A stretch of DNA of 64,000 nt from Planctobacterium marinum (GTDB taxonomy: Bacteria; Pseudomonadota; Gammaproteobacteria; Enterobacterales; Alteromonadaceae), in NCBI RefSeq assembly GCF_036322805.1, contig NZ_AP027272.1, forward strand, positions 4,588,001-4,652,000, read 5' to 3'. Below are positions 1 to 8,500 of this stretch, piece by piece. Position numbers and translations under genes: made by a program. A model generated the notes under the pieces. That model did not search any database and was not told where the DNA came from. It was given only the letters and a program-made list of their open reading frames with translations. The number at the start of each line of letters is the position of its first letter. Position 1 is the first letter of the stretch.

Positions 1-350
1 AACTGGAAGGCTACGCCATGAAGCTCTACCGGAATATTCGACACAAGAACGAGCAGGCCAAGCGCTGGCTGAGAGAACAGTTGGCTCTGGTGGCATATTC
101 GGATCAAAATCTCACCAGCGGAATGCAAATTAGTCCGGCCACCTTAAAACGCAAACTGAAACAACACGGCACCAGCTTTCAGAAATTGCAGGATTTGAGT
201 AAAGCGCAAACCGCATTGTTCGACTTAAAAGTGAAAAACCTTACTAATGAACAGGCTGCGCAATCATCGCAATTCAAAAACTTACCCAACTTCCGACGCA
301 CCATAAAACGCTGGACGGGTATGACGCCCAGTGAATTGAAATCAGGGTAA
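1..350 (+). CDS. AraC-family transcriptional regulator, C-terminal part (truncated by window start)
   Basis: The frame is open from the first bases of the window, so this is the 3' end of a longer gene; the ATG at 18 is probably internal. The visible ~115 residues are an AraC-type DNA-binding domain. A first helix-turn-helix lies around SPATLKRKLKQHGTSFQ, and the end carries the family signature NFRRTIKRWTGMTPSELK. The family binds DNA as an activator or repressor. The N-terminal effector domain lies outside the window, so the ligand and targets cannot be inferred. The next gene is about 180 bp downstream and probably not co-transcribed. Confidence 0.85.
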   Translation, partial: LEGYAMKLYRNIRHKNEQAKRWLREQLALVAYSDQNLTSGMQISPATLKRKLKQHGTSFQKLQDLSKAQTALFDLKVKNLTNEQAAQSSQFKNLPNFRRTIKRWTGMTPSELKSG

Positions 351-380
351 ATCGCTTGCCTGTTGGAGATCGTCGTATCC

Positions 381-410
381 TTGTAAAACTTTCAGGTTAC
401 TAGATAAAAT
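381..410 (+). promoter_or_regulatory. Candidate sigma-70 type promoter for the DUF1328/entericidin genes
   Basis: TTGTAA (381-386), an 18-bp spacer and TAAAAT (405-410) stand upstream of the small membrane-protein gene at 533. The match is by eye; the predicted leader would be ~115 nt. No other convincing promoter was seen in 351-532. Confidence 0.3.
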
Positions 411-532
411 TTACCGCCCCTCCCCTTACAAGATTCCCAACAAAAAAAATTTACACTTAATATCAATAACTTATGCATTGGCATTGTTCTGGCTTTGATT
501 TCCTTGAAGCAATCATTCCCGTAGGAGTACAA

Positions 533-709
533 ATGTTACGCTGGGCACTCATCTTTTTTGTGGTAGCTATAATCGCTGCCTTGTTCGGTTTTACAGGTAT
601 TGCAGGAGCAGCGACCAGTATTGCCAAATTTCTATTCTTCGTTTTTGTAGTCTTGCTGGTGATTTCTCTCTTTTCCGGTGTGGCGAAACGAGATTCACAC
701 AAAGCGTAA
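533..709 (+). CDS. DUF1328 family small membrane protein
   Basis: A 58-residue protein that is almost all hydrophobic: MLRWALIFF..., then an [13 protein letters not shown] segment and a second membrane segment ending in VAKRDSHKA. This is the pattern of DUF1328 (YtjA-like) proteins, which have two short transmembrane helices. The start at 533 is chosen because GTAGGAGTAC lies just upstream; a longer in-frame start at 473 has no such site. Function is unknown; the family is often seen beside small stress or envelope genes, as here, where an entericidin-like lipoprotein follows within 30 bp. The two are probably one transcript. Confidence 0.8.
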   Translation: MLRWALIFFVVAIIAALFGFTGIAGAATSIAKFLFFVFVVLLVISLFSGVAKRDSHKA

Positions 710-737
710 ATTCAAGACATTAACCAAAGGAGTTTTG

Positions 738-881
738 ATGATGAAACAAAACATAAATTTAAAGTCGCTTCTACTTTTATTATTTGTCATAGGCTCAATG
801 AGTGGCTGCGCCACGGTTAAGGGTATTGGCGAAGACGTCGAAGCCGCGGGTGAAGCTGTGCAAGAGGCTGCAGAGAGCTAA
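738..881 (+). CDS. Entericidin A/B family small lipoprotein
   Basis: About 47 residues: a short signal peptide, lipobox MSGC, then a small Gly/Ala/Glu-rich tail (ATVKGIGEDVEAAGEAVQ). This matches entericidin EcnA/EcnB-type lipoproteins, whose members are small membrane-anchored lipoproteins linked in enterics to stationary-phase lysis control. The start at 738 (or 741) follows AAAGGAGTTTTG; the upstream in-frame start at 678 overlaps the previous gene and would spoil the signal peptide. Family assignment rests on size, lipobox and composition. A toxin or antidote role is not shown here. Confidence 0.8.
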   Translation: MMKQNINLKSLLLLLFVIGSMSGCATVKGIGEDVEAAGEAVQEAAES

Positions 882-916
882 TACCTCGGTTTAACCCTGC
901 AATAAGGAGAACTATC

Positions 917-1699
917 ATGGAAACTGCACATTTTGAAGCCACAAAGTCAGACAGACCAGTTATCGCGGTTACCGGCCCAGACAAGGGAGGCAATATCGCT
1001 TGGTTATGTACTGCCTTGGGAGTGCACCTTGCCGGAGGCAAGGCCATAAGGGTGAGGCCAGGTTCTCAGCCCGATAACACCAGCTTCCAAGGCCTGATTA
1101 TAGGGGGTGGCTCCGATATACATCCTTCGAACCGAAAGGCCGTGCCGCTACCCGATGCAAAGCGCAGTCTTTGGACACGAATAAAGGAAGCCATTCTGTT
1201 TCCCATGGAGGCACTAACGACATGGACCAAAGGTAAGCACGATAAAGCTCGAGATGACATGGAGACACGTCTTATCAAATACGCCCTGAAGCACAAAAAG
1301 CCGATTCTGGGTATTTGCCGGGGTCATCAGTTACTTAATGCCGTGCTTGGCGGAACCATTTTTACCAACACTTTACCTTTAATCGGTGACAGGCCCCGTA
1401 TCCGCAGTCCTTTTCCCCGTAAAAAGGTGATATACGCAAAGGAAGGAACGCTGCTGGAAGACATCATTGGCGACGAACCAATTAAAGTAAACGCTATTCA
1501 CTCTCAAGCGGTAGCACGAACAGGTAAAAACCTGGAGATCGCAGCAAAAGAAAAATCAGACATCATCCAGGCTGTTGAGGCCTCCGATAATAAACAAGTC
1601 TTAGGTGTGCAATGGCATCCCGAATATTTGTTTTATATGCCGGAGCAGCGCAACCTATTTAAATGGTTAACCGGAGCAGCAAAACATGCAAATGAGTAA
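917..1699 (+). CDS. Class I glutamine amidotransferase-like / gamma-glutamyl-GABA hydrolase family (peptidase C26)
   Basis: 260 residues with the class I amidotransferase fold. The oxyanion strand is LIIGGGSDIHP (60-70), the nucleophile elbow is GICRGHQLLN with Cys134, and the catalytic pair is VQWHPE with His234 and Glu236. C26 members such as PuuD cleave gamma-glutamyl amides; stand-alone members hydrolyse gamma-glutamyl-GABA or related compounds. Residues 72-120 form a longer basic insertion than in PuuD. No puu pathway genes are nearby, so the substrate is open. An SD-like AAGGAG precedes the ATG. The 3' end overlaps the VTT membrane gene by 14 bp, suggesting co-translation. Confidence 0.85.
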   Translation: METAHFEATKSDRPVIAVTGPDKGGNIAWLCTALGVHLAGGKAIRVRPGSQPDNTSFQGLIIGGGSDIHPSNRKAVPLPDAKRSLWTRIKEAILFPMEALTTWTKGKHDKARDDMETRLIKYALKHKKPILGICRGHQLLNAVLGGTIFTNTLPLIGDRPRIRSPFPRKKVIYAKEGTLLEDIIGDEPIKVNAIHSQAVARTGKNLEIAAKEKSDIIQAVEASDNKQVLGVQWHPEYLFYMPEQRNLFKWLTGAAKHANE

Positions 1700-2354
1700 T
1701 AAAGCCAAAATCGGTTTACTATTCACTGTTGTGCCACTGATTCTCAGTATCTACTATCTTACGCCATTCAAAGAGCTATTAACTGTCGAAAAGGTGGTGA
1801 CATTAACAGAAAATATCCCTACGACCTGGCTTACCGCCGTACTATTCTTGGTGATGTTCTTCTTTGGTGGAGCTATGTTGCTGCCCATTCCATTAATGGC
1901 ATTGGCTGTGAGCCTGGTGTTCCCGGTGTGGACCAGTGTCATGATTGTGATCCCCGGATTTATTTTGGCTGCCACCGGTGGCTATTTGCTCGGCGTGATC
2001 CTAGATAGAAAAGTATTTGGTACGAGCATTACCAGACACATAGAAAAATTACACCAGCAAATTAAAGCCAATGAAACGTACGCGGTATTTGGTTTGCGAA
2101 TCGCCCCGACTCCACCCTTCACGGTGACAAGTATCGTTTGTGGTATTTTACGGGTAAGAATCAAAGCCTACTTGCTTGGCTCTTGTCTTGGCATCATGCC
2201 TTTGGGACTCAGTGCGGTTTTTTTCGGTAGAGGCGCATTGGAAATGTTAAAACAACCTTCGGGTATTGCAGCAACTTCGTTGCTGGCAGCAGTGGTCTTT
2301 GCAATGCTATTTGTTATGGTTAAGCGCAGCAAAGCCAATAATGAGCAGGTATAA
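1686..2354 (+). CDS. TVP38/TMEM64 (VTT/SNARE-associated) family membrane protein
   Basis: 222 residues with about five hydrophobic segments and the VTT-domain core: a re-entrant stretch around FGGAMLLPIPLMALAVSLVFP, the GGYLLG segment, and FGLRIAPTPPFTVTSIVCGI. The fold is shared with DedA and the TMEM41B/VMP1 lipid scramblases. Bacterial TVP38 proteins are inner-membrane proteins of uncertain role, possibly lipid or ion handling. Translation starts inside the amidotransferase gene at 1686 (ATG) or 1692 (ATG two codons later). A strong hairpin follows the stop, so the pair 917-2354 looks like a two-gene unit. Confidence 0.8.
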   Translation: MQMSNKAKIGLLFTVVPLILSIYYLTPFKELLTVEKVVTLTENIPTTWLTAVLFLVMFFFGGAMLLPIPLMALAVSLVFPVWTSVMIVIPGFILAATGGYLLGVILDRKVFGTSITRHIEKLHQQIKANETYAVFGLRIAPTPPFTVTSIVCGILRVRIKAYLLGSCLGIMPLGLSAVFFGRGALEMLKQPSGIAATSLLAAVVFAMLFVMVKRSKANNEQV

Positions 2355-2378
2355 ATTCCAGACCGAAAGAAGTAATCA

Positions 2379-2406
2379 AACCAGCGGACGGAGCTGTCCG
2401 CTGGTT
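2379..2406. terminator. Hairpin terminator between convergent genes
   Basis: Perfect 11-bp inverted repeat AACCAGCGGAC / GTCCGCTGGTT with a 6-nt loop, located between the ends of the VTT gene (+) and the M3 peptidase gene (-). There is no long T-run on either side, so termination in both directions is inferred from the stem and position. Confidence 0.6.
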
Positions 2407-2418
2407 AATTGGTAATAA

Positions 2419-4413
2419 TTACAGCGATTGTAATTTCTTAATGTAAGCTTCCGGGTTAAATTCACGGCCCAGGAAATCAGCCACAAAGTCGGCTGCAGGT
2501 TTGCTGCCTGCGGCACCTAACACCATATTGCGATAGTCCGCAGCCACCTTCTTATTGCGCATGCCTTCTTTTTCGAAACGCGAGAACAAGTCGGTGGCAA
2601 TCGCCAATGACCACTGATAAGTGTAGTAATTAGAGCTATAACCGTTTAAGTGACCAAAGTTGGCATAAAAATGCGTACCTTCAACATAAGGGTATGCCGC
2701 AAATTTATCCTGCATATCCAGCATCAGCGGATCTAACTCAAAGGAGTCTGGTTCGCGGTTGTAATAGTTCAACGACAGGTTAGCGTAGAATATTTGCGTT
2801 GCCGTACCAGTTGCCAAACCAAAGTCACGGGCGCGATTCATTTTTGCCACCAGTTCTTTGGGGATGGTTTCGCCTTTTTCATTGCTGGCAAAGGTTTTCA
2901 AGGTATCGTAATCCCAAATCCACTCTTCCAGCATTTGCGATGGGGCTTCAACAAAATCGCGTTCCATACTCATACCCGTAATGGCATACCACTTCTGAGT
3001 ACCGGAGAACATGTTGTGGATCAGGTGACCAAACTCGTGCAAGAAAGTCTCTACCTGGCCGTGTTCCATCAAACCACGCGGAAAGTTTTGCGCAAGGCCA
3101 GACAGCGGGATTTGCTTGCCTTTGATGCCTGGCCGCAATGTCCAGTGTGCAGCATGCTTATATTTATCAGCACGGGGATGATTATCCATGTAAAAACGGC
3201 CTAACAGCTTGCCATTTTCCATGATCTGATAGGTTTCCACGTCTTCGTGCCAGGTAGCAGTTTCCCAAGGTTGAATGTCCACTCCAAATAGATCTTCCGT
3301 TAACTGGAAGATACCGGCGCGGACTTTTTCATAGTGGAAGTACTCGCGCACCTCTTTGGAGTCCAGAGCATAATCCTCCTGGCGGATCAGATTTTGTAAG
3401 AAACTGGACTGCCACACCTGCACTTCTTTGGCATCAGGATTAATTTCCTGTAATCGCTCAAGCAATACATCCAATTCTTTTTCCACCGGACCTTTCAGTG
3501 CTTCGCCAACACGGGTTAAAAAGGCTTGTGCATTCTCCGGCGAGGCGATCATCTTATCGTCCATGGATTGCTCAGCATGGTTCTTAAAGCCCAGGATGTT
3601 GGCCAGCTCGTGGCGCTTTTCAATTAGCTTTTTCAGCACCGCTTCATTTTGTGGGTAACCACGCGAACGTGCTGCAATGCGTAATTTGTGGCGTAAGTCA
3701 TCACTGGTGGAATAAGTCATCACCGGACTGAGATCAGGATAATCGGTGGAAATCTTGATAATACCATTCTCATCTGCCGGACGAGCATCAATGTAATCTT
3801 GTGGCAGGCCGTCTAGTTGCTCGATGGTGGCATCCACATAACGTACATCACTGCGGATATTCTTGTTGAATTCATTGCCGATTTCCGTGATTTCTTGCTG
3901 CAAAGCACGGATTTTATTGCGAGTTGCTTCGTCTTTGTCCACACCTGCGCGTCTGAAATCTGATAGTGCCGATTCCACCATAAAACGTTCGGTTTTGTTC
4001 AGCTTGCTCAGGTCAATCGCTGCAATGCGATCATAATAGCCTTTGGACAATCCTGTTTGGGTAAAAAAGTCAGATTGTTTTTCACTACAGGCCGTCGCAG
4101 CATCGCGAATCGACTCTTCCGGGTGAACGGCGCGGATGTGCCACACATGTCTGATAGGCAACATATCTTCTATGATGGCGTCAAAGGCACCCACCACATT
4201 GTCTAATGTGGCCGGGCCCGAGCTATTCTCCAGCGCTTCAAAACTCATTTTCGCTTTGCTTAGCAAGCCATCACAAAGTTTAGTAATTTGCGCCGCAGAC
4301 ATATCCGGGTCAATGCCATCTGTGAGCATTTTGTGTTTGCCATGGTCGTCAGCGTGGGCTGCAAAGCCCAACAGTGAACCGGCCACTGCCAGTGATAAGA
4401 GTGCAGATTTCAT
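2419..4413 (-). CDS. M3 family metallopeptidase (secreted oligopeptidase, thimet/Dcp type)
   Basis: About 664 residues from the chosen start. The zinc site is HEFGH (459-463), with the third ligand Glu489 in the family motif FVEAPSQMLEEW. M3 enzymes cleave short peptides inside a deep channel. A signal peptide is visible (MKSALLSLAVAGSLLGFAAHA), so it probably works in the periplasm, unlike cytoplasmic OpdA/PepF. The start at 4413 was chosen because AAGGAAC precedes it and the signal peptide begins there; in-frame codons further upstream (to 4482) would bury the signal. It is transcribed alone, divergent from the phosphotransferase. Confidence 0.92.
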   Translation of the reverse strand: MKSALLSLAVAGSLLGFAAHADDHGKHKMLTDGIDPDMSAAQITKLCDGLLSKAKMSFEALENSSGPATLDNVVGAFDAIIEDMLPIRHVWHIRAVHPEESIRDAATACSEKQSDFFTQTGLSKGYYDRIAAIDLSKLNKTERFMVESALSDFRRAGVDKDEATRNKIRALQQEITEIGNEFNKNIRSDVRYVDATIEQLDGLPQDYIDARPADENGIIKISTDYPDLSPVMTYSTSDDLRHKLRIAARSRGYPQNEAVLKKLIEKRHELANILGFKNHAEQSMDDKMIASPENAQAFLTRVGEALKGPVEKELDVLLERLQEINPDAKEVQVWQSSFLQNLIRQEDYALDSKEVREYFHYEKVRAGIFQLTEDLFGVDIQPWETATWHEDVETYQIMENGKLLGRFYMDNHPRADKYKHAAHWTLRPGIKGKQIPLSGLAQNFPRGLMEHGQVETFLHEFGHLIHNMFSGTQKWYAITGMSMERDFVEAPSQMLEEWIWDYDTLKTFASNEKGETIPKELVAKMNRARDFGLATGTATQIFYANLSLNYYNREPDSFELDPLMLDMQDKFAAYPYVEGTHFYANFGHLNGYSSNYYTYQWSLAIATDLFSRFEKEGMRNKKVAADYRNMVLGAAGSKPAADFVADFLGREFNPEAYIKKLQSL

Positions 4414-4549
4414 CTGGGTGTTCCTTATTATCATTTTAAGCGGAAAATTTAAGCACAACTGCGTCAGGGTGTCTAACAACAAGCGCGCTATGTAACATTC
4501 TGCGACAAAAAGGTTAAAATTACATAATACTCATTCAGCACGTGTTCAA

Positions 4550-5515
4550 ATGTCAGCACCCACCTCAAATCATCTGCAACGCTCAGACATCATGTTTAAT
4601 ACTTGTCGTTATGTCTATTCTGAAAGTCTGCAAGTCCTATGGAGTGGCTATGGAGAAATTGCCCGTTATACCTCTGAAAGTAAGGACTCCATCATTGTGA
4701 AGCACGTAACGCCGCCCGAAACCATACAACATCCACGTGGTTGGAATACACCACTGAGCCACAAAAGAAAACTGCGCTCTTACCAGGTAGAAGCCTTGTT
4801 TTATCAGCATTATTCGCAACAATGCGATGATGATTGCAGAGTGCCGGGTTATTTACAGGAATACTCGCCTACCGATGAAAATCGAATCTTATTGGAGGAT
4901 CTGGACGCTGCGGGTTACAGCGTGCGACACACCAACGGCGATTATTATCGGGTGGCTTTGTGTTTGACCTGGCTTGCCAATTTTCACGCTCAGTTTTTAG
5001 CAACTCAGACACCAGAATTATGGCCGCAAAGTGGTTATTGGCATCTCCACACCCGTCCCGATGAACTGCAAAACATGGCAGACTCGCCACTAAAACAAGC
5101 TGCTGCCGATATAGATGAGAAGCTACACAGTTGCAGCTATCAAACCTTGAACCACGGTGATGCCAAATTGGCTAACTTTTGCTTTCATAAGGAAGAAAAA
5201 ATAGTGGCCGCGCTGGATTTTCAATATGCAGGCCGCGGACCGGGGATTAAAGATGTTGTCCTGTTGTTGGCCAGTAGTTTCGATAACTCTGCATTGGAAG
5301 AGCACGCAAATGAGCTGGTGCAAGAATACTTCAGGCAATTAAGAATGAAACTGAATGCAAAAATTCCAGCCGTAGATATCGCAGCCCTGTGTCGTCAATG
5401 GGCTGATTTAGTGCCTTTCGCTTGGGCTGACTACCAACGCTTTCTGGAAGGATGGAAACCGGGGCACAGTCGTATTACACCTTATATGCAACGACACACC
5501 GATTCTGTATTGTAA
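4550..5515 (+). CDS. Phosphotransferase of the APH/choline-kinase-like (CHK) superfamily
   Basis: 321 residues with the kinase catalytic loop LNHGDAKLANF (catalytic Asp204, metal ligand Asn209) and the DFG-equivalent LDFQYAG (Asp223). The NHGD-x-KLxNF and DFQ forms are typical of the EcKinase/CHK-like branch, which phosphorylates small alcohols such as choline-like or steroid substrates, rather than of true aminoglycoside kinases. The N-terminal lobe is short; LEDLDAAGYS is the family's hinge region. No SD is obvious before 4550, and a second Met lies at residue 15. The substrate cannot be named from context. Confidence 0.75.
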   Translation: MSAPTSNHLQRSDIMFNTCRYVYSESLQVLWSGYGEIARYTSESKDSIIVKHVTPPETIQHPRGWNTPLSHKRKLRSYQVEALFYQHYSQQCDDDCRVPGYLQEYSPTDENRILLEDLDAAGYSVRHTNGDYYRVALCLTWLANFHAQFLATQTPELWPQSGYWHLHTRPDELQNMADSPLKQAAADIDEKLHSCSYQTLNHGDAKLANFCFHKEEKIVAALDFQYAGRGPGIKDVVLLLASSFDNSALEEHANELVQEYFRQLRMKLNAKIPAVDIAALCRQWADLVPFAWADYQRFLEGWKPGHSRITPYMQRHTDSVL

Positions 5516-5519
5516 TCAG

Positions 5520-5547
5520 AGCACCGCTGCATTACAGCGGTGCTTTA
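5520..5547. terminator. Hairpin terminator between convergent genes
   Basis: Perfect 10-bp inverted repeat AGCACCGCTG / CAGCGGTGCT with a 5-nt loop in the 39-bp gap between the phosphotransferase (+) and the giant secreted protein (-), followed by TTTAA on the plus strand. It probably serves both genes. Confidence 0.65.
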
Positions 5548-5554
5548 ACCATTA

Positions 5555-8500
5555 TTACCAATGATCCAGCAAAGTCCTGTAAGACGCCTGTCCCTTTTGT
5601 AGTGCTTCATCCCGTTGCTGTAGGAACTCAGTCCAATCAGATGTGATTGCAGTTTTACTTGCTGCAGATTGCGGTTTCAAAGCACTGCTCTCAAATCGAC
5701 AATTGTGGTAAATCACATCGGCGCCCGTGGTTAAATGAAGTTGCTCAAGATCCCAACAATACAGGCCATAGTTATAACTGAGTATTACCCTTTGCAGTGC
5801 AGGCAGACTATATAGAGGTGTAATATCCTGAATATTATTGAAATACAGATACAAGCGCTCCAGCGTACTGAGAGCTTCGATGCCTGTGAGGTCAGTAATA
5901 TCGTTATCTGAAAGATCCAGTGCTATGATGGGCAAATGGCTGATTAATGCGCTCACATCAGCTACCGAGCTCAGTCCGCTATCGTTGAGCCAAAGTGTCT
6001 CTAACGCGGTTTGTTGCGCAAGAAATGACAGGTCATCCGTGGTTAATGCGATACCACCAGCGCCAATCAGCTTCCAATTGTCTCTGGTGCCAAATACCGC
6101 AAAATTATCGATACTGGTGCCCGAAAGATCCAATCCGGTTAATGCTGGTAACGCCAGAATCGGGGCAAAATCAGTCACTGTCGACACATCAACTAAGAGC
6201 AACGTTTCCAGTTGGGTCAAGGGACTCAGAACCTCACCATCACTGAAGCTGGTACCCGACAGATTAAGGTATTGTATGCTGGTCAGGTTACCCAGTGGCT
6301 GAAAGTCTTCAATTGCCGTAAACCTGAGGTGCAGTGTAGTGAGTGACTGCAATCCCTCGAGGGTTTGCAGATCAATAAAGCTGGTATTACTCAAGCTTAA
6401 CCACTGCAAACTACTTAAATCGGCGATAGCAGCAAAGTCATCGACTCTTGAATATTGCAGCGACAACCTTTGCAATTGTGTCATCTCACTGAGGAAGCTC
6501 AAATCACCAATTTCGCTATCGAGTATCAGCAACTCGGTGAGATGACTTAGTTGTGCTAAAACACTGAAATCATCGGCAGTTGCTTGCAACAATACCAACC
6601 TTTGCAGGTTAATTAGCTGTTCTATACCGGCTAGCGTCGAGATATTGCTATAGTCAAAGCAGTCTAACTCGGTAACAGATTCAACAGTAGCAAACGCTTG
6701 TCCGGCGACCTCCTGGATGCAGAAGGCAAGACTGTCATCGCCAAAGAGTTCAAAATCTACAAAGTTATCAGCCGTGTTAGGGTCATAACCGGCTTCGACT
6801 TCATCACCATCCGAGACGCCATCACCATCTGAATCCGGATTCTCCGGATCTGTACCATATTGCGTTTCTTCATTCAGGGTAAGTCCATCATCATCAAAAT
6901 CAGTATTGCCCCAGGCCTCGTATTGGGATAGATCCGCTTTTTCTAACATACTGATGCGGGGCAACACGAAATAGCCCTTTTCATCATCATCAATCTCTCC
7001 ATTGCTATTAGCATCGTATTGATAGATAGAACGCTCCAGCACCAGTGTTTTACCATTGCTGTCGACCCCTAAAATATCCCAGGTGCGATAACCCCGGTTT
7101 TCTGGTCGATACATAACTACTTGTCGCGCCTCTGACGCTACAGAGTAGGTCCAGTCATAACCAAAATGTATAGACGGCGTGTGCTCGTTATTGTAATCAT
7201 CGATATATATGCCACGTTTAAGGTTTTCAGCATCTACAAATTGATATCCAAACAATGAGCTTGCACTGTATACACCTGCGTCCCAATTATCTTTTCGCCA
7301 ACCATTAACCGTGGATGTGTAAATTTCCGGTATTTCAGTGAGCAGATTATCTGTGAAGCTCGCAGCGTTAGCACTTGCTCTGACCATGTTACCGACAATG
7401 AATTGTGAAACGCCATCAGCCTCAACTTCGGCTAATGTGTAGTACTCATTTTCATTTTGCATAATAAGACGGTAAGTAAGAGTGACGTCCTCATTACTAA
7501 GTTGCAACGCGCCATCGCTGCTGATTGCCCAGTCATAACTCAAACCTGCAATCTGGCTCTGCGCAGTAGCGTCGGTAAAATCAAACAAATCCCAATACAG
7601 CGCTGCTGTGGCACTGTCGCTATTACTAAAGTAACTCTCCAGTGTATAGCTGTGTGCCAATGCCCATTGACTTTGCATCATCGTCTCATCGAACGGCTGA
7701 AACTCTATGCCCTGGATATCCTGCAACAGGCCACCTGAGGTGGAGCTATGCTCAAACACGTAGTATTTTGAGTCACCCTGCCAGCCCTGACCGTACTGAT
7801 TAACAGCATCAATAATATTCTGTGGTATTTCGATGCCCTCGTATCTGACAATCATCCGCTCAGTGACGTTATCAGCATCCGCTTCTTCTTGCTTGCCCAG
7901 GAAGTGTGCATAAGTCCCCTGAGAGTGGTAGATATAAATAGAGTAACCTATTGCATTATCGAAATACGCCTCACGCAATTGCTCTGCTAACTCAGTGCCC
8001 CATTGCTCTTCCAGAGCATCAAACGGGTAATAGTATTCGTTATAGTACCCAGCAGTACTGAAGCTATCAAAACCAGATACAGCAATATAACCACTGTCAT
8101 CGACAGACCAGGTTAACTCGAGTGCCTCGGAACTCCCCTGTTGAGCAGTGCGATGATAAGTTACCGCGCCATCCTCCTGAAATTCGTAAACTTCACCTAA
8201 TAGAGGCACGTAACCCGACTGAATATCTTCTTCCAACGCGGTGAACAGCAAGGTTTGATTGAGGACATCGGCCTCTTCGAAGTTACCTGTATCTGGGGTA
8301 TTTGGGTCGGTACCGCGCAACAACTCTTCACTGTCGGTCAGCCCATCATTATCCGAATCGGCCACCAGCGGATTAGTACCATGGGTGATCACCTCATCGT
8401 AATCACTTAAACCATCACTGTCAGAGTCAGCCTCAGTGAAGCTTGTTCCTGCCTCAGATTCTTGCGCATTAGTCAGGCCGTCGTCATCGAGATCCAAGTT

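Noticed and set aside
2794-3204. 136-codon frame opposite the M3 peptidase gene
   Set aside because: Lies wholly antisense within a gene with intact zinc-protease motifs; a shadow frame.
4550-5515. Aminoglycoside resistance kinase
   Set aside because: The NHGD...DFQ motif set and lobe structure fit the choline/EcKinase-like branch better; no resistance context.
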